From NCBI GenBank assembly GCA_030762175.1, contig CM060835.1, forward strand, positions 84,470,001-84,534,000: a stretch of 64,000 nucleotides of DNA, in the 5' to 3' direction. This DNA comes from Metallyticus violacea. Taxonomy: Eukaryota > Arthropoda > Insecta > Mantodea > Metallyticidae. This document shows, in pieces, positions 1 through 13,600 of the stretch (position 1 is the stretch's first letter; each line of letters opens with the position of its first letter). A program made the position numbers and the translations under genes. The notes below the pieces were generated by a model. That model was not told the origin of the DNA. It did not search any database and saw nothing but the letters and a program-made list of their open reading frames with translations.

Positions 1-1545
1 ATATAAAATTTAATTTTGTGTTGAAACCAATACAGTGAAATGACTAATGTATTCTTAATTATCTAGTGAGTCAATTTGATAATTAAGAATAAATCACTAT
101 TTGGCATACACACATGCTTACAGGAACTAATTTTTTGGTGGAAAACTCTTTAACTGTTGTTCGATGTAATTTCTACTGAGTGCATACATTTATATAGATG
201 TGTATATCATGTAAGAAAGAAGGCTCAAAAATGAATACTTATCATTTACTAATATACAAAGTTCTTAATCAAGAATAGACATCTACAAGGGTGCTTTCAT
301 TTAAGTAGTTTGGTTTGTTATTAAAAAGAACGAGTCAGTCTTAAGACATACTTTATTTTTTGACATAGTCCTCTTGAAGCTTAAGGCACTTGCACTGACG
401 GTTCTCCAGGTTTGTGGATCTCTCATGGAAGTGCATTTTTTCATTGTCCTTGTTTACCTTGTGTATGCTTTCTTCATTTGACTTAAATTTGTGTCCAGCC
501 AGGAAAATGTTGAGTTTCGAGGGAGCAAGATCAGGTGAATTATTCAGGAGAATTGATGAAGAAGCATTTCAAATCAGTTTTCAGTTTGTCCTGAGTGACA
601 TAGCTTGAATACACCAGCACATTGTCATGTTTAAGTACACCTTCTTTTTGGCTTTTCCTGGACATTTTTCCATGATTGTTGTCTTCATGCTCTCCAAAAG
701 TACTATGTAATATTTTCCAGCAATGGTTTTCCCATTCTCCAAGTCAATCAAGAGAATCCCTTTTGCATCCTAAAATACTGTAGTTGTCACCTTTCCAGCA
801 AATGCAATGCATTTTGCTTTTTTTGAAGCCAGTTCACCTTATACTGCCTTTTGTTTAGATTGCTGTTTCGTTTCTGCTATATAATAATAAATTCATTTTG
901 TCCATATTTACAAAATGTGATGGTTAGATTCTTCTTAAACATTTCCAAACAACCAACTGATGTTTACATGCAATTTTGCTTTTGCTCTACTAACTCATGC
1001 ACTTTCATTCATCTGTTAGTGAAAACAATATCATGAACTTTTTCTATATTTTTCACCTCACAGCTGATTTTGAAGCTCCAGGATATATTCGATGCTTGTT
1101 CTGTCATGCTTTAATTCATTTACCTAAAGTAGGCAAAATCTTCTCATGAATTTATTTTGCCATTTTTCCTTGAAAAAAAGAGAGAGAGAATTGAATCATA
1201 TCATAAATTTTAGTCTTATCTATTTTTCACTGCCACTCATAACACTGGTGTTTAAAGCAACTGGCAAACATGAATTAACATCAGAATGACTTATGACCAT
1301 AGAAAATGGATGCATAGAAAGCAAACTTTATTATCAAAGGTACTAATTTTGCTTTTGCCCTCTATTAACATGCAAACCAAGTTACTTACTAAACCATCCT
1401 CTTAGCATCTTTACATTGGGATGCAGGAAAGAAAATATATTAAATTTGTCATCGTATGCTATAGGACAACAACAGTAACATTCTGTATATTCCAAAAATT
1501 TCAATTTTACTGACTAATAGTGCATGTATTTCTCTTTATCATTAG
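1..1545 (+). other. Upstream MDN1 intron (5' end off window)
   Basis: No coding exon was found here. A mariner relic on the minus strand occupies about 365-1085. The first 360 bases show nothing recognisable. Confidence 0.7.
365..1085 (-). pseudogene. Mariner-type transposase relic (C-terminal two thirds)
   Basis: Reverse-strand translation in shifting frames gives a mariner-like path: a helix-turn-helix-like remnant near 1050, then a WKGD segment, an HDN-like segment (KHDNVLVYSS), SPDLAP, FLAGHKFKSNEESI and a final LQEDYVKK. These match the HDNAPAH, SPDLAPSDY and GDYVEK signature order of mariner transposases. Stops and frameshifts throughout show it is dead. Element ends were not resolved. 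Confidence 0.7.
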
Positions 1546-1660
1546 GTACAAACCAGTAGACTTCAAACATGTTGTTGGTCCAGTGAGGGAAGAGTTTGAA
1601 CAATTGTTCCGCAGATATTTTTCTACACAACCAAATTCACAGTTTCTTCATAATTTTATG
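1546..1660 (+). CDS. MDN1: MDN1 exon 1 in window (AAA2, after Walker A)
   Basis: The acceptor is ATTAG at 1541-1545 and the donor GTAAGT starts at 1661. The first G completes a codon begun in an exon upstream of the window; 38 codons follow. The peptide starts YKPVDFKHVVGP, the stretch that directly follows the AAA2 Walker A region in midasins. It ends in phase 0. Confidence 0.9.
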
Positions 1661-4600
1661 GTAAGTTGTCAAAACTCTGTTGGTCTTGTGAATAACTTTA
1701 ACTATTATAAATATTTATATAAATATAAATAAGAGTTTGTTATAATTTTAATGTTTACTGTTAATGCTTTATTGTGATTTTGTAGAGCATTTGATGTTGA
1801 ATGTAAAAGCTTAGTGTGACTAAAATTTTAAAGGAAAACTCCAAAACAATTTGGGGGGTTAAGTGTGTGCATGTGAATAAAGATGGTAAGTGATATGTAG
1901 GAACATTTGAAAAACATGCTGAAAACAAAACCATCTTTTGTATATATAATAAAAATTGTGCATGTAATAATGGAGTTCATGAAACATGTTTGTAATCAAT
2001 GGTTAGTGAATAATTTCTGACTTGGTTAGTGGCATGTTATATTTGGCAGCAGCAATTTTTTCAGAGAAATAATCAAGGGTGGTAGCAATAGTTATCTCAA
2101 TTTTGTGTGGGTTTCCAAGGTAAATTCTATGTTTTCCTAATACCAATGAGAGGAATGGAAATCTGTATAATTTTAGATATGGTAATTGCCATAATAGGTA
2201 AAGCAATGAAAACGTTAACTAATTAAGAACTGATACCATACAAGATCATATCTTTAAGAGGACAATTAGGTCCACAAACAGTGTAGATGATTGTGTAGAT
2301 GAACTGGGTTAATAAATGAGTGATAAAGGTAGTGCAGAAGCAAAGTTAACATGTAGCATGGTGAATTAGCAAAACTCCTGCATAGCAAAATAGAGTTGTT
2401 GCAGATGAATAAAATTCAATAAAAAGATCAAATCTGGTTTTTCTACTGGATCTTTCATAGTTTTGTCACCTGTTTCATGACAACTGACAGGTTGGCAGTC
2501 AGAGCAATAACTTCTGGTAAAGCAAATGTAATATCAGCAAAATTGATGTTCTCACAATTACAATGAAAATAAGCAAGTACCTTATAATAGACTATGTTTT
2601 AAATGTTATCCTGCTACTTCCTCATATTTGTTATTGCTTTCTTCGGAGCTGCACAACCTTCCATTCACTGTTTTGATTGCCATTTTGTCTCTGGGGTGTA
2701 GTAATGAATTATCAGTGGTGATGAATCAATGTAAAAAATCTGTCTTGATTTTTTAAAACAATCCCCACCTTTTGCGAAGCTTGCACTTGAAGCCTTTTTG
2801 ATCATATATAAGCCATGACACCTGTCATACTGAACACTTTTTCATCCCTAGTACATCAATTAAAATGTTGTGCACCCTTTTCTTTGAGATGTTTACCATA
2901 ATGTTTATTTCCCTCAATTTTGAGATGTTTATCATAATGGCTATTTCCCTGAATTTGAGTCTTGTATTTGCCAGCACTACGTCATGGATTTTCATGATCA
3001 TAGTGACACTACTTGGGCATCCAGATTGGAGTTCATCTTGTGTGCTTGTCAGACTACTTTTGAACTCATCCACCCAATTTTTTTACACTTGCCTATGTTG
3101 GAGCTTTTTCCCCCAGTACACTTTTCATCTCTTCAACATTTTTTGCATCCTTTAAGTCTTTAAAAATATTAACAAGAGCATGATATTCATAATATCAATT
3201 TTTAAACATTCAGGAAATGAGTTTCCTTTCAACAATAACTAAAATAATTATTTAAAAGATTACTTTATATCTTCAATATTAATTCAATTTGGAATTGAGC
3301 AAAGTGAAACCTGCATTAATAATCTCTTCTGAATCTAAATATTTAGAATACTCTTTATGGTTTCACTTACATGAGATTTACTCAGGACATGTTTTGTAGA
3401 ACAATTGTGCACATTGTCAGCTGTTAGTTCTTAATATTTTGACTCAGAAGAGATTATTACTTTATATTTTCAGTGTTGCAAAGTAAAAATCATATTTTCA
3501 AACTGAAAAATGTTTTTACCTATCACTGCCTCTTGTGCAAAGGCTAATTTCATTTTGTTCATGTGCATAATTATGTATTGATGTGCATTTGTAGATATTC
3601 TTCAACACTAGTCGCTGGGGACCATTAGTACGTGCAATGCGTCATGTTCAGTCTACAGCAATGAAGCAGTTAATGGCTGGATTACCTGGACAGGATGTTA
3701 AGGCAGACGATATGCTAACATCATGGCAGCATCTTGGTGTAAAGCTACATAAACTGGAGGCTCAGTTGAAAACTAAAAGTGCACTGGCATTTTCCTTCAT
3801 AGAAGGAACTCTCATTAAAGCTGTGCAGAAAGGTATTGTACCTCATAGCATTTGCAACTCTGTTTACAAATGAGAATAGAGAGAATGAAAGTAAAGATGC
3901 ACATTACTGTTTTAAAGGTTATTGGGTCCTCCTGGATGAAATAAATCTTGCTTCAGCAGAGACATTAGAATGTTTATCTGGACTTTTGGAAGGTTCAGCA
4001 GGATCATTATTTCTCTTAGAAAGAGGAGACCAGAAACCAGTTAGCAGACATCCAGATTTTCACCTTTTTGCTTGTATGAATCCAGCAACTGATGTGGGAA
4101 AGAAAGATATACCAGCTGGTCTCAGAAACAGGTACTAAGTATAGACTAAAATGACATAAAGATAATAGCTCTTAATGCAGAAAAGGTAATTTCTTTGTAA
4201 AATTAGGAATCCACACAATAAACGATCATAAAATGTTAGGTAGAATAAAAGTAAAACTACTTAAAATCATGTTGACACATTAAAAACACTCTTGACGTTC
4301 TTGACTTTTAAAAGTTTTAAAATTAAATGTCTCATGAAACATGTCCCAGTCTTAATTTTAAGTTCTAAGAGTGGGACATCAAGAGTGTTTTTAATGTGTT
4401 AACATAATTTTAAGTATTTTTACTTTTAATCTACCTCAGATAGTATGTTTTGTGCTTACTTTATGTTTCAGGTTTACAGAATTCTTTGTTGATGAACTAA
4501 CAGAAAAGGCTGATCTGATACAATTGGTGGGTACTTATCTACAGTCTCTTTCTCTGCCAGCTTCCCGTTTAAAAAACATTGTAGATTTTTATTTGGATGT

Positions 4601-7600
4601 TAGGAAAGAGGCACGTATAAAACTAACTGATGGTGTTGGATATCGACCACACTACAGGTATGTGTAGTTTCTTGCCGTTTTTTTTATTTCTGTAACATAA
4701 ATACAGTTCTTACAGTTGCATCCGCTAGATTACAAATTTTCATATTGCTACTTCTCTTGCCATTAGTTCTTTTTTTAGAGGGGAGAACCTTGTGCTTATG
4801 GCAATTATTCCTTTCATTGAAGTGTGTGCAAACATTTTATAAATTTGAAAATAAGCAGTGCAATTTGATTCCTGTTTATAATAACAAAGATACATTTTTT
4901 TAAAAATTGTTTTAAAATAAGTTTTTCTTTTGCATGATCTCTATATAATATATCTTTTAATATTTTATTGTGTAATTATTGATAATTGCCTGTAATTGCC
5001 CCTTAATAGCAACATAAATTTTGGGTTTTGTTAACAGTTTGCGTACATTGTGTCGTGCTTTAGTTGTGGCAGCACAGAATAAGTGTGGATCTGTGCCACG
5101 CTCCCTCTATGAGGCCCTATGTCTCAGTTTTCTTTCTCAGTTGGATCATACTTCACACCCAGCAGTTGAACAGGCAATTGCAAGGTAAGACTAAAGCTTT
5201 ATTTCACCTCGGAATTAACAATCATACTTTTAAAAATTTTGTTTAATCCCATTACTGAGAATTACTTTATCAGAGTATGCTGTTTCTCCTCCCCCCTCCC
5301 CCATTTTCAAATGACATGATTTTTATATAAGTTTTCTTTTCTATATTAACTGATTATATCTGTAAGATTGCAGTTATACTAACATAATTTCTGGTAGATT
5401 AGCAATGTTTATTTGGTCATCAGAGTACAAACATAGGGGTTCATACAATCTTATTTAGTACAAACTGGGCAATGCAGTCATGTACTTATATTTAATAGAA
5501 TGAATGGTTTTTAATGCATACTTCTTTTAAGCTGCTTGATGACAACTTTTTGTCATCCATACATTTATGAAATTTGCCCTTTATTTTCGTATTCATTATT
5601 CCAAATTTTTAACTTTATTATACATTATTTGCAGAAAAGTGATAACTGCTGAAGTAAAGAAAAGTGTTTTGAAAGCAGCATTGCCACAGCCTGCTGCTGG
5701 TCATTCTGATGTGTATGTAAATTTTGAAGGTTATTGGGTGAAGCGTGGCAGGCTTGAGCCTCATTTCAATGATAAGGTAAGTGTTAACACCACATATGGT
5801 TTTAAAAAATAGAACTATATAGTTGTAATAATGAATGAATAGTGTTTAACGCCTGTTTTTGCTACAGAGGCACCACAGGCGATGGACACTGGTGATACAT
5901 GAGATGAAATGATAAATTGGGAAAGGATTTTATTTTTTTTAAGGAAGGAATCGTTCCACGCCTAACTTTAGGGTACCTCCCCGGCATTTGCCATTTATGA
6001 GGACTGAGGAAAACCTGGAAAAAACCTCAGTCAAGGACAGTCCTGGCAGTATTTGAACCCAGACCTCCAGCTCACGAGTCTGCGACTTAACGACCTCGGT
6101 CACCCATGGTGGTATAGTTGTAATAGCAGTTAATACCATTTTGTTTCATATGAGTCATTTAGCACTTGCCATACTCATCCACTGATATCTGTTTTCTTCT
6201 GCAGATTGAAGATTTCTGGTATTTTGTGACTCCCTCCACCCCAAAAAAGCAAATCACTTGCCTGTAACTATAAAGTCCTGTATTGTTTCCTGGAGTATAC
6301 TTCATTTTAAGTTGTTCATCATTAAAAAAATTCTTATTGTCATAAAACAACCAGTATACAATCGGTTTCACTACAAGTTTTAACTGCACATTAATCTCAC
6401 CCCTTTACATATGTAGATTAGGTTGTATGCCATTTTAGGACTATTCATTTGAATTTGGCAGTAGCAGTAGCAGTAGCAGTAGCAGTAGTAATTTATTGTC
6501 AATAGACTCATTACAAGTGCCTGGCATTGTCAAATGATTCACAAGTTACAAATGATTAACAAAATACATATCAAAATAATCCCTCATTACATTTCTATAT
6601 TTTGTTTAACCTATATATTAGATACTTAGGTACTTTTTTAATTCAAGCTTAAATTTATTTCCTATATATGCCTTAATTAGTGCTCGTAGTTTATAATACA
6701 GTATCAAACTTTTTATTACTGGATCTTCATAAATTGATTTAAAATTTAATGTATTCTGTGGAAGTTATCCTTAACTCTTAGTAAAGTAATTATACTTGTC
6801 TTTATTTATTATGTTATCAGTTCCCCTTTTCAAGGCTGTTCAAATTATACATGCATACAATCCAACCACTGTAATCATATCCTTTTCCCTAAAAACATTT
6901 TTGCACAACTTCATGCTGAGTAATCGTTATATACATTGTACACATTTCTTTTGTAAAACTAAGATTCTATTCACATAGGTAATACCAGCTCTTCCCATAC
7001 TTCTATATTATGTGATAAAAATGGATAAACTGTGCCATAATGCACAGTTAATAGTACATTATCGTCCAAATACAAAGGTAGATATCTAAACACATAAGTT
7101 TGAGCTAATTTTTTTTACATATATAGTTGACAAGTTAGTTGGTCATGCAAGCGTAATCCTAAGAAATTGTAGCTAATGCTCTTTTCTATTTTCAAATTAT
7201 TTAAGTATATTGCAATATCAGTCTCCTTATGTAAATGGGAATGCTCAAACAGAATTAATCTACTTTATAAGTTGTGAAATTGTCTGTGTCTGTATTCGCC
7301 TTGTTTGCCTTGTATATCTTTTCTCTGATTTGTAATTTTATATATGTTTTAATCTCTCATTTTGTATTGCTAAGATTTACGTTATAAGGTGTGAAATTGT
7401 CCATGTCTGTATTTACCAAATTTTGCTTCTAGACTTCTTTTTCTAATTTGTAATTTTATATAGAAGGCAAACAAGAATTAGTCTACTTTTTCTTTATTTT
7501 GTTATTTAAGTAAATAATTTTTCCAGGCAGTCAATTATTTCTTCTATATTGTTTAGAGATTTATTGGAACAAATCATTGAGCCAGAATATTATAAGAGTA

Positions 7601-10600
7601 TATGTTATGTCATATTGCAATTTTTTATTTATATATAGAACATTCGAAGTCCCAATACAGTTCCCTGTGATATGCCCATAGTTACAAAGTGTTATTCAAG
7701 ATAATTTTGCTTGTTTTAGAATAGAATAGAATGTTTAGTTCATTCATTCATTACAAAAAGTTTAACAAATACTTTTACATTTTTACCATTGTTCCCAAAG
7801 TGCACATTTATGGGATCCTACACCCTGGTTATATGCGTATTAGATCCCATCCTCCCTGGTTCATTCCCTATCTGCATATGGAATTCTTCCTAAACTTTAA
7901 TCACTCTTTTCCACCATTTATCTTTTGCCTTCCCTATATATTCAATAAATTTGCTCAAAAACTCCTTGTTGCCAGTTCTAAAAATTTTTATCAAAATTTC
8001 TGCCTTTAAATTGACCCATTTCTTAATCCATACATCTTCTCTCCATTGTTTAGTTTGTGAACATTCAGCTATGCAATGAATATCCTTTTTTATTTCCCCA
8101 CATAGTGAACAATCTTCCATTTTTAGTTTTAATCCATTTAATGCTAATATACCTGCTCTACCCCAAGCAGATCCCTCCCCTTTTATTAAAAAATCTACAT
8201 ATTTTTCCCGTCCCCATTCTTTCTTAAATTTCCTGTAATGTTTCAAGATACTGTTATCTTGTAAACTACTCCATATTTCTGGCTCTCCAATATCATCTAT
8301 CCTTTTCTGTTGTTGCTTCACTTCACCTATTCCAACCTCTTTGACTATTCTCTTTAGTTTAGCTAACCAACTTCTTTCTCCTTTCGCTTTTTCTTGTATC
8401 TGTAAACAGTCTTTGACTATCTCCCCTCATCAAGCCATTTTAGTATATACTTCTGTTACACATGTCCCGTTACTAAGGTAAGACTGGATCACATTATGTA
8501 TTTTTCCCCTTATACTGTAAATTTTCAATTATTTAAAAGCATATAATGTGACACACAGTCAAAAGCCTCAGATAGGTTTACAAATATTCCTGCAGTATTC
8601 TAAATTTTCCAGTAATTTGTGCATAAAATCTGTGGCTGTTGTAGTTCAAAGACTGTCTGAATCCATGCTTTTGACAGTTAATTATACTATGCTTATATAA
8701 GAAATTATAATTAATAAAGCTTTTTCAAATAATTTTCCAAACAAAGAACTTAATTTATTAATGGATATCATTGTATGATTAGTTGAACTACACACTCTTA
8801 AAGCTTCACTTACTTTTTATAAAAGTATGGAACCGGTTTCGAGAACATTTGTTCCCATCTTCAGCCATGCTAAGGTTCAACTGATATCCATTATATCCAT
8901 TATATCCATTATATTATATTATCCATTATATCCATTAATATGATTGGCTTCACTGTGTTTAAGTTCCAATTTTACATTTAAAGAACTTAATGATATATGC
9001 CTATAATTAATTATATCATTTATACTACCCATTTTATGTACAGGTTTGATTATATCTTATAGTCAAACTGGGAATATGCCTTCATTTATGAAATAATTAA
9101 TAGTGATTTAGAATAGATGCAAAGACATCTTTGCATTTTTTCAGTGTTTTAGGGGATAGATCATCCCAGACAGAAGAAGATTGATTTTTAAAAATAATTA
9201 TTTTTTTAATAATCTCTTGAATATTAATAAAAAAAATGAAGTTAATTAATGAAGCTTGAGTACTACTGTGATCACCTCTCTCCATGTTTTGTTAATAGTG
9301 TTTAGCACCTGTTTTTGCTACTTAGGCACCACAGGCGGTGAACACTGATGATACATGAGATGAAATGATTAAATTCGGAAAGGATATTTTTATTAGGAAG
9401 GAAACGTTCCAGGCCTAAGTTTAAGGTACCTCCCTGGCATTTGCCAGTTATGAGGACTGAGGAAAACCTGGAAAAAAAAACCCAGAAAGGGGAGATGATT
9501 CTGGTAGGATTTGAACCCCAGACCACCTGCTCATGAGACTGCGCCTTAACTACCTCGACCACCTGTGGCAGTAATGTGATCACCTGATTTGTAGTTAATA
9601 TTATTTCCAACATTTACCAAAAAAAAAAAAAATCATTAAATAATGAACATGTTTTGTTTGGATCATCATAAAACTCACCTTGATGTAATATTTCATTAGC
9701 ATAGTTTAAATTCCAAGTTATCAACTATTTTCCAAACTATCTTCTGTATGTCAGCAGATTTATTTTGATCCTTATTTTGATGGGATCTCCAATTGTTTTA
9801 ACATTCTTTTGTATTCCATTTTTAACTGTCTGTACCTATTTTTGTGTTCAGCTTTTGTAAGATTAAACAATTCATAGGCATATTTCATATTATTATGTAA
9901 AACATATGTTCCCTTAAGCAATTTTAATTACCTACCAATTTCTTTTTTACTATCTTTCTTTTAAATGGACAAGCAAAATTAAGATAGAAGGTTACTTTTT
10001 CGGTAAATGTATCCCATTTTACATCACTTTTTGTGCATTGTAGAGTTGAGACCATGTTTCCTTTTCAAATAAATTATTTAACTTATTTACATCAGGTGTC
10101 ATTTTATATTCATAAATTGATTCTTCTGTTTGTTCTACTATTCATAAATTAATTCTTCTGTTTGTTCTACTGTGGATACGTACACATCAACATAGCATGA
10201 TGGTCAGAAAGATGAAAATTTTATACATTTACTGAAAAGTAACTGATTTTATGTTTGTATAAATATGGGTGGTAGAATTTAATGTGTGACCCTCTAGGTT
10301 GTTTTACCACATCAGCTAAGTTATACACTTTTATAGTATCAATTAAATTATGATCAACTATTCATCAACTATATCAACTATTTGTTGAGTTTGCATCAAT
10401 ATTAATGCCACCTAAGATTATAAGTTTGATAGTCTTAGTAATCAATTTATTAATGATGTTGAACGGTTCCAAAAATACAGGAACAAATGCACTTGGTGAT
10501 CTTTAAATTCCTAAAATAATGGAAACTTCATCATTATTATTAACTCTAGCTACTGCTACTTCTATGATTTTTTCGTTGCTGATTTGCATATCCATTTTAA

Positions 10601-13600
10601 GACTTTAAAGTTTTACATTATTTCTTACATATATTACAATACCACCACCTCCATTGTGTTTTTCTGTTCAGAAACTACATTTACAAAATTTGGAATATTG
10701 TACCAATTAATATTATATCATGAAGGCCCTGTTCAATCAGTACTACTACTTGTGGTTTTACATCTTCCAATGCCATTTCTAATGCACTAATTTTATTACT
10801 TAAGTATTGAATGTTTTGGTGCAGTATCTTAAGTGATATTAAGTTTAGTTGCATTCTTCCCATAGCTGGCAGTTTTCCATCTAGGAACAAGTATGATTCG
10901 AAACATAAACATTTGCTTTGCAGCATGCAATAAGTGCTGTTGATCTACATTACCTTACCTTTATGGCCTGATGAATCTTTTAGACAACATACCTCTTTCC
11001 TCTAGCATTAACATAAGGACCATGTTAGTAAGCATATGCTAATCCAACTTGCTTATATCTACTAAACATTTTTATTATTAGTACAGAGATATTGTATACA
11101 TTTATTGGTTCTGTGTATTGCTAGATTTACACATGAATCATACCACAAATTGTACCTGTAAGGTATATTAACCACCACTAACTTAAAATGAGGAAAAACT
11201 TCTGTAACACTCTGTGGTTTTGGCATTATGCTATGGGGTTCATTTTTGTAGACCTCATTTGCTCTGCTGATGAGGAATTGAAATTTCTGGATGATTTGTG
11301 TCTTCTTTGGCAGTTTTCATTACTTTCTTGAAATTTGCATTTGAAAGTGTATAGCCAATTACATGCTGTTGTATTCATATTTCTTTCAGCATTGGTCGCG
11401 GGTTCGAACCTGGCCAGGAGCGATGGATTTTTTCGGGCGTAAAAATCCTAAGTATGGCTTCCTTCGGAAGGGAAGTAAAGCCGTGGGTCCCATGTGTCGT
11501 ACATTTACGGCACGAAAAAGAACCTCAAGCCTGAAAGAGAGGCCTCTGAGCAAAATTTGTCGGCCATTTCACGCCCTAAATAGAATGGGATGCTGATGAC
11601 CTGAGATGTTAGAGCGTCCTTAAATAAACAAATCAATAAATTCAGCATTGGTGCCTTGCATGATTATCCCATATATTGCTATGCGAGAATGTTTGTTTTT
11701 TGCTTTTATTTTCATTTCCATCATATTAAAATCTGGGAGGGATAAGAATTAAGTAATGAATGAATATTCTGTTGCATAATAGTAGTGTTTCTCAAACTTT
11801 CTCAACATGCATACTCCCTTCATAAAAAACTGACCTGAGCAAACCCTTGTTAACATACAGAATGTTTAACAATCTTATTTTAGCCTAAAATTGCTGTAAT
11901 TATGGTAAACAGATCTACCTTAACAATTCCCTCCAAAAAAGATGAAACAAGTTCTTAAAATATTGAAACTACACAAGTTCAAATAACTATACATTTAAAA
12001 CGTTAAACCCTAAACTAAATGGGTAAATTAATAATGCAATTTATATTTCCCTATCTCTGAAGCCACATTTTTATATTTTCACATTTTAATCTAAACTAGA
12101 CATTGAGAAATACTTTTTTGATATTAGTGAAATATTTTATGTAGTGACAGAATCCCGTGTGGGCTTAAGTATACAGTTACTAGTAATTTCAGCATTTGAA
12201 ACTCCTCTCTTTAACTACAAATTTATCAGATCATTTTCAGCATAAAGTCTATATCTAGGTTTATTTTTTAAATAGGTGAATGAGGAATTAACTTAAAGCC
12301 TTAACAGGTGACACTTATGTATGTAAATGTACAGTTGTTCGGGTATTAGGAATGCATTTTCTCTGCAAAGTATATTTGGCAAATTGCCTTTGGTCATAGT
12401 TTCCTCTTTATGACAAACAGAAAAATACCTCTTTGTCACTATTTAATCGCATAATGACATTGAATAGGGGAGTTTGTCTTTGTATCTGTATGTCCATTTT
12501 CTGCCGCATAGCACCCATAATCAGTCTTCTTGTAACAGACTAAAGAATTTACTCCCTGTCACTAAATATCTAAACACATGCCTCATTTCAAATAACTGAA
12601 AAAAATATGTCTAATATATGGTGGCCACATTTGATATTCCTCATGCAAATAGTAATATCATTATAATAAAAAACCTCAAAATCTGCCATTAGAGAAATAT
12701 TTTGGTAAACTCCTTGCTAGATTTTGAGGACACCAGGGGGCTCGCAAACCACAATTTGGAAAACACTGCATTGAAGAATACAACAGTATTCTTCTATATG
12801 CTGGGAATTCTGCACAACGTTGTAGCTATTTTGCGTTACCAGGGGATACCACGTGGAGGCAGGCTACTTTATCCCCTATTCCCAGAAACAGGGTGGCTTA
12901 GAATTTACACAGATGGATCTGCAGACAAACAGAGAAATAATGTTGGAGGTGGTATATATTGTTAATATTTCTTGCATTATTTCACACTGCCTAGACAATC
13001 CACAAGTTATGAGGGTGAAATGGTGGCAATACGAGCGTTGGAACAGATATACCATAGGACTGATATAAAAGAAAATAAAATAGTGCTTCTTACAGATTCA
13101 GCTTCAGCTATACAGGCTATAGAATGATATGATAGTTCATGTGAATCTTACAATGTAAGGGATGTGAGATCGTATTATAGATTACTCCAAACAAAATTTC
13201 AACAAATAATACTACTGTGGATACCAGCACATGTGGGTGTGATAGGTAACGAGAATGCAGACTTTCTGGCCAAAAAGGGGGCAGTGCTATATAAAACCAA
13301 TAAAATTCTGTGGATTAAATGTAAAATTAAAAAATATCAAAACGACATAGAACAAAAATATCAACATAATATTCAAGTAGAAATATCTAATAAAAATTAT
13401 TCTAATATAAAAGAAACAGTAAAAAATAAAAAAAAAATCTATCAAGAAAGGAAGCAGTTGCTCATTTTAGACTGGCAACTGGATATGATTGTCTGGCAAA
13501 ACATCTACACAGATTTGGTTTTATGAATGATAACACATGTAAGATCTGCAATACTGACAAGATTCTAAATGGAGAACGTCTATTGGAATGCACAGAACTG

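Larger units (their letters stand above)
1661..3594 (+). other. MDN1 intron 1
   Basis: It contains a second mariner relic (about 2570-3160) and a Penelope-like terminus (about 3270-3480). The stretch 1661-2560 shows no recognisable feature. Confidence 0.75.
6456..10930 (-). mobile_element. Decayed APE-type non-LTR retrotransposon (N1)
   Basis: On the minus strand, in order and in broken frames: an endonuclease start (LKILHQNIQYLSNKISALE at about 10830), the SPSAFVPVFLEPFN and GGINIDA segments (10390-10500; GDFNID-like), a reverse-transcriptase segment INEGIFPV...IIKPVHKMGS...NYRHI (about 9000-9070), KLFGKLFEKA (about 8700), and a C-terminal zinc-knuckle-like CSLCG...HCIAEC (8070-8125). The 3' end on the minus strand is a hexanucleotide array near 6459-6489. 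Stops and frameshifts show it is dead. Two later insertions split it: a Penelope terminus and a SINE-B. Confidence 0.8.

Noticed and set aside
3836..3917. Intron 2 read through as coding (an open frame runs from 3836 into exon 3)
   Set aside because: In the exon 2 frame it hits a stop at TGA (3871-3873), and the family requires the Gly-Tyr-Trp junction made by splicing.
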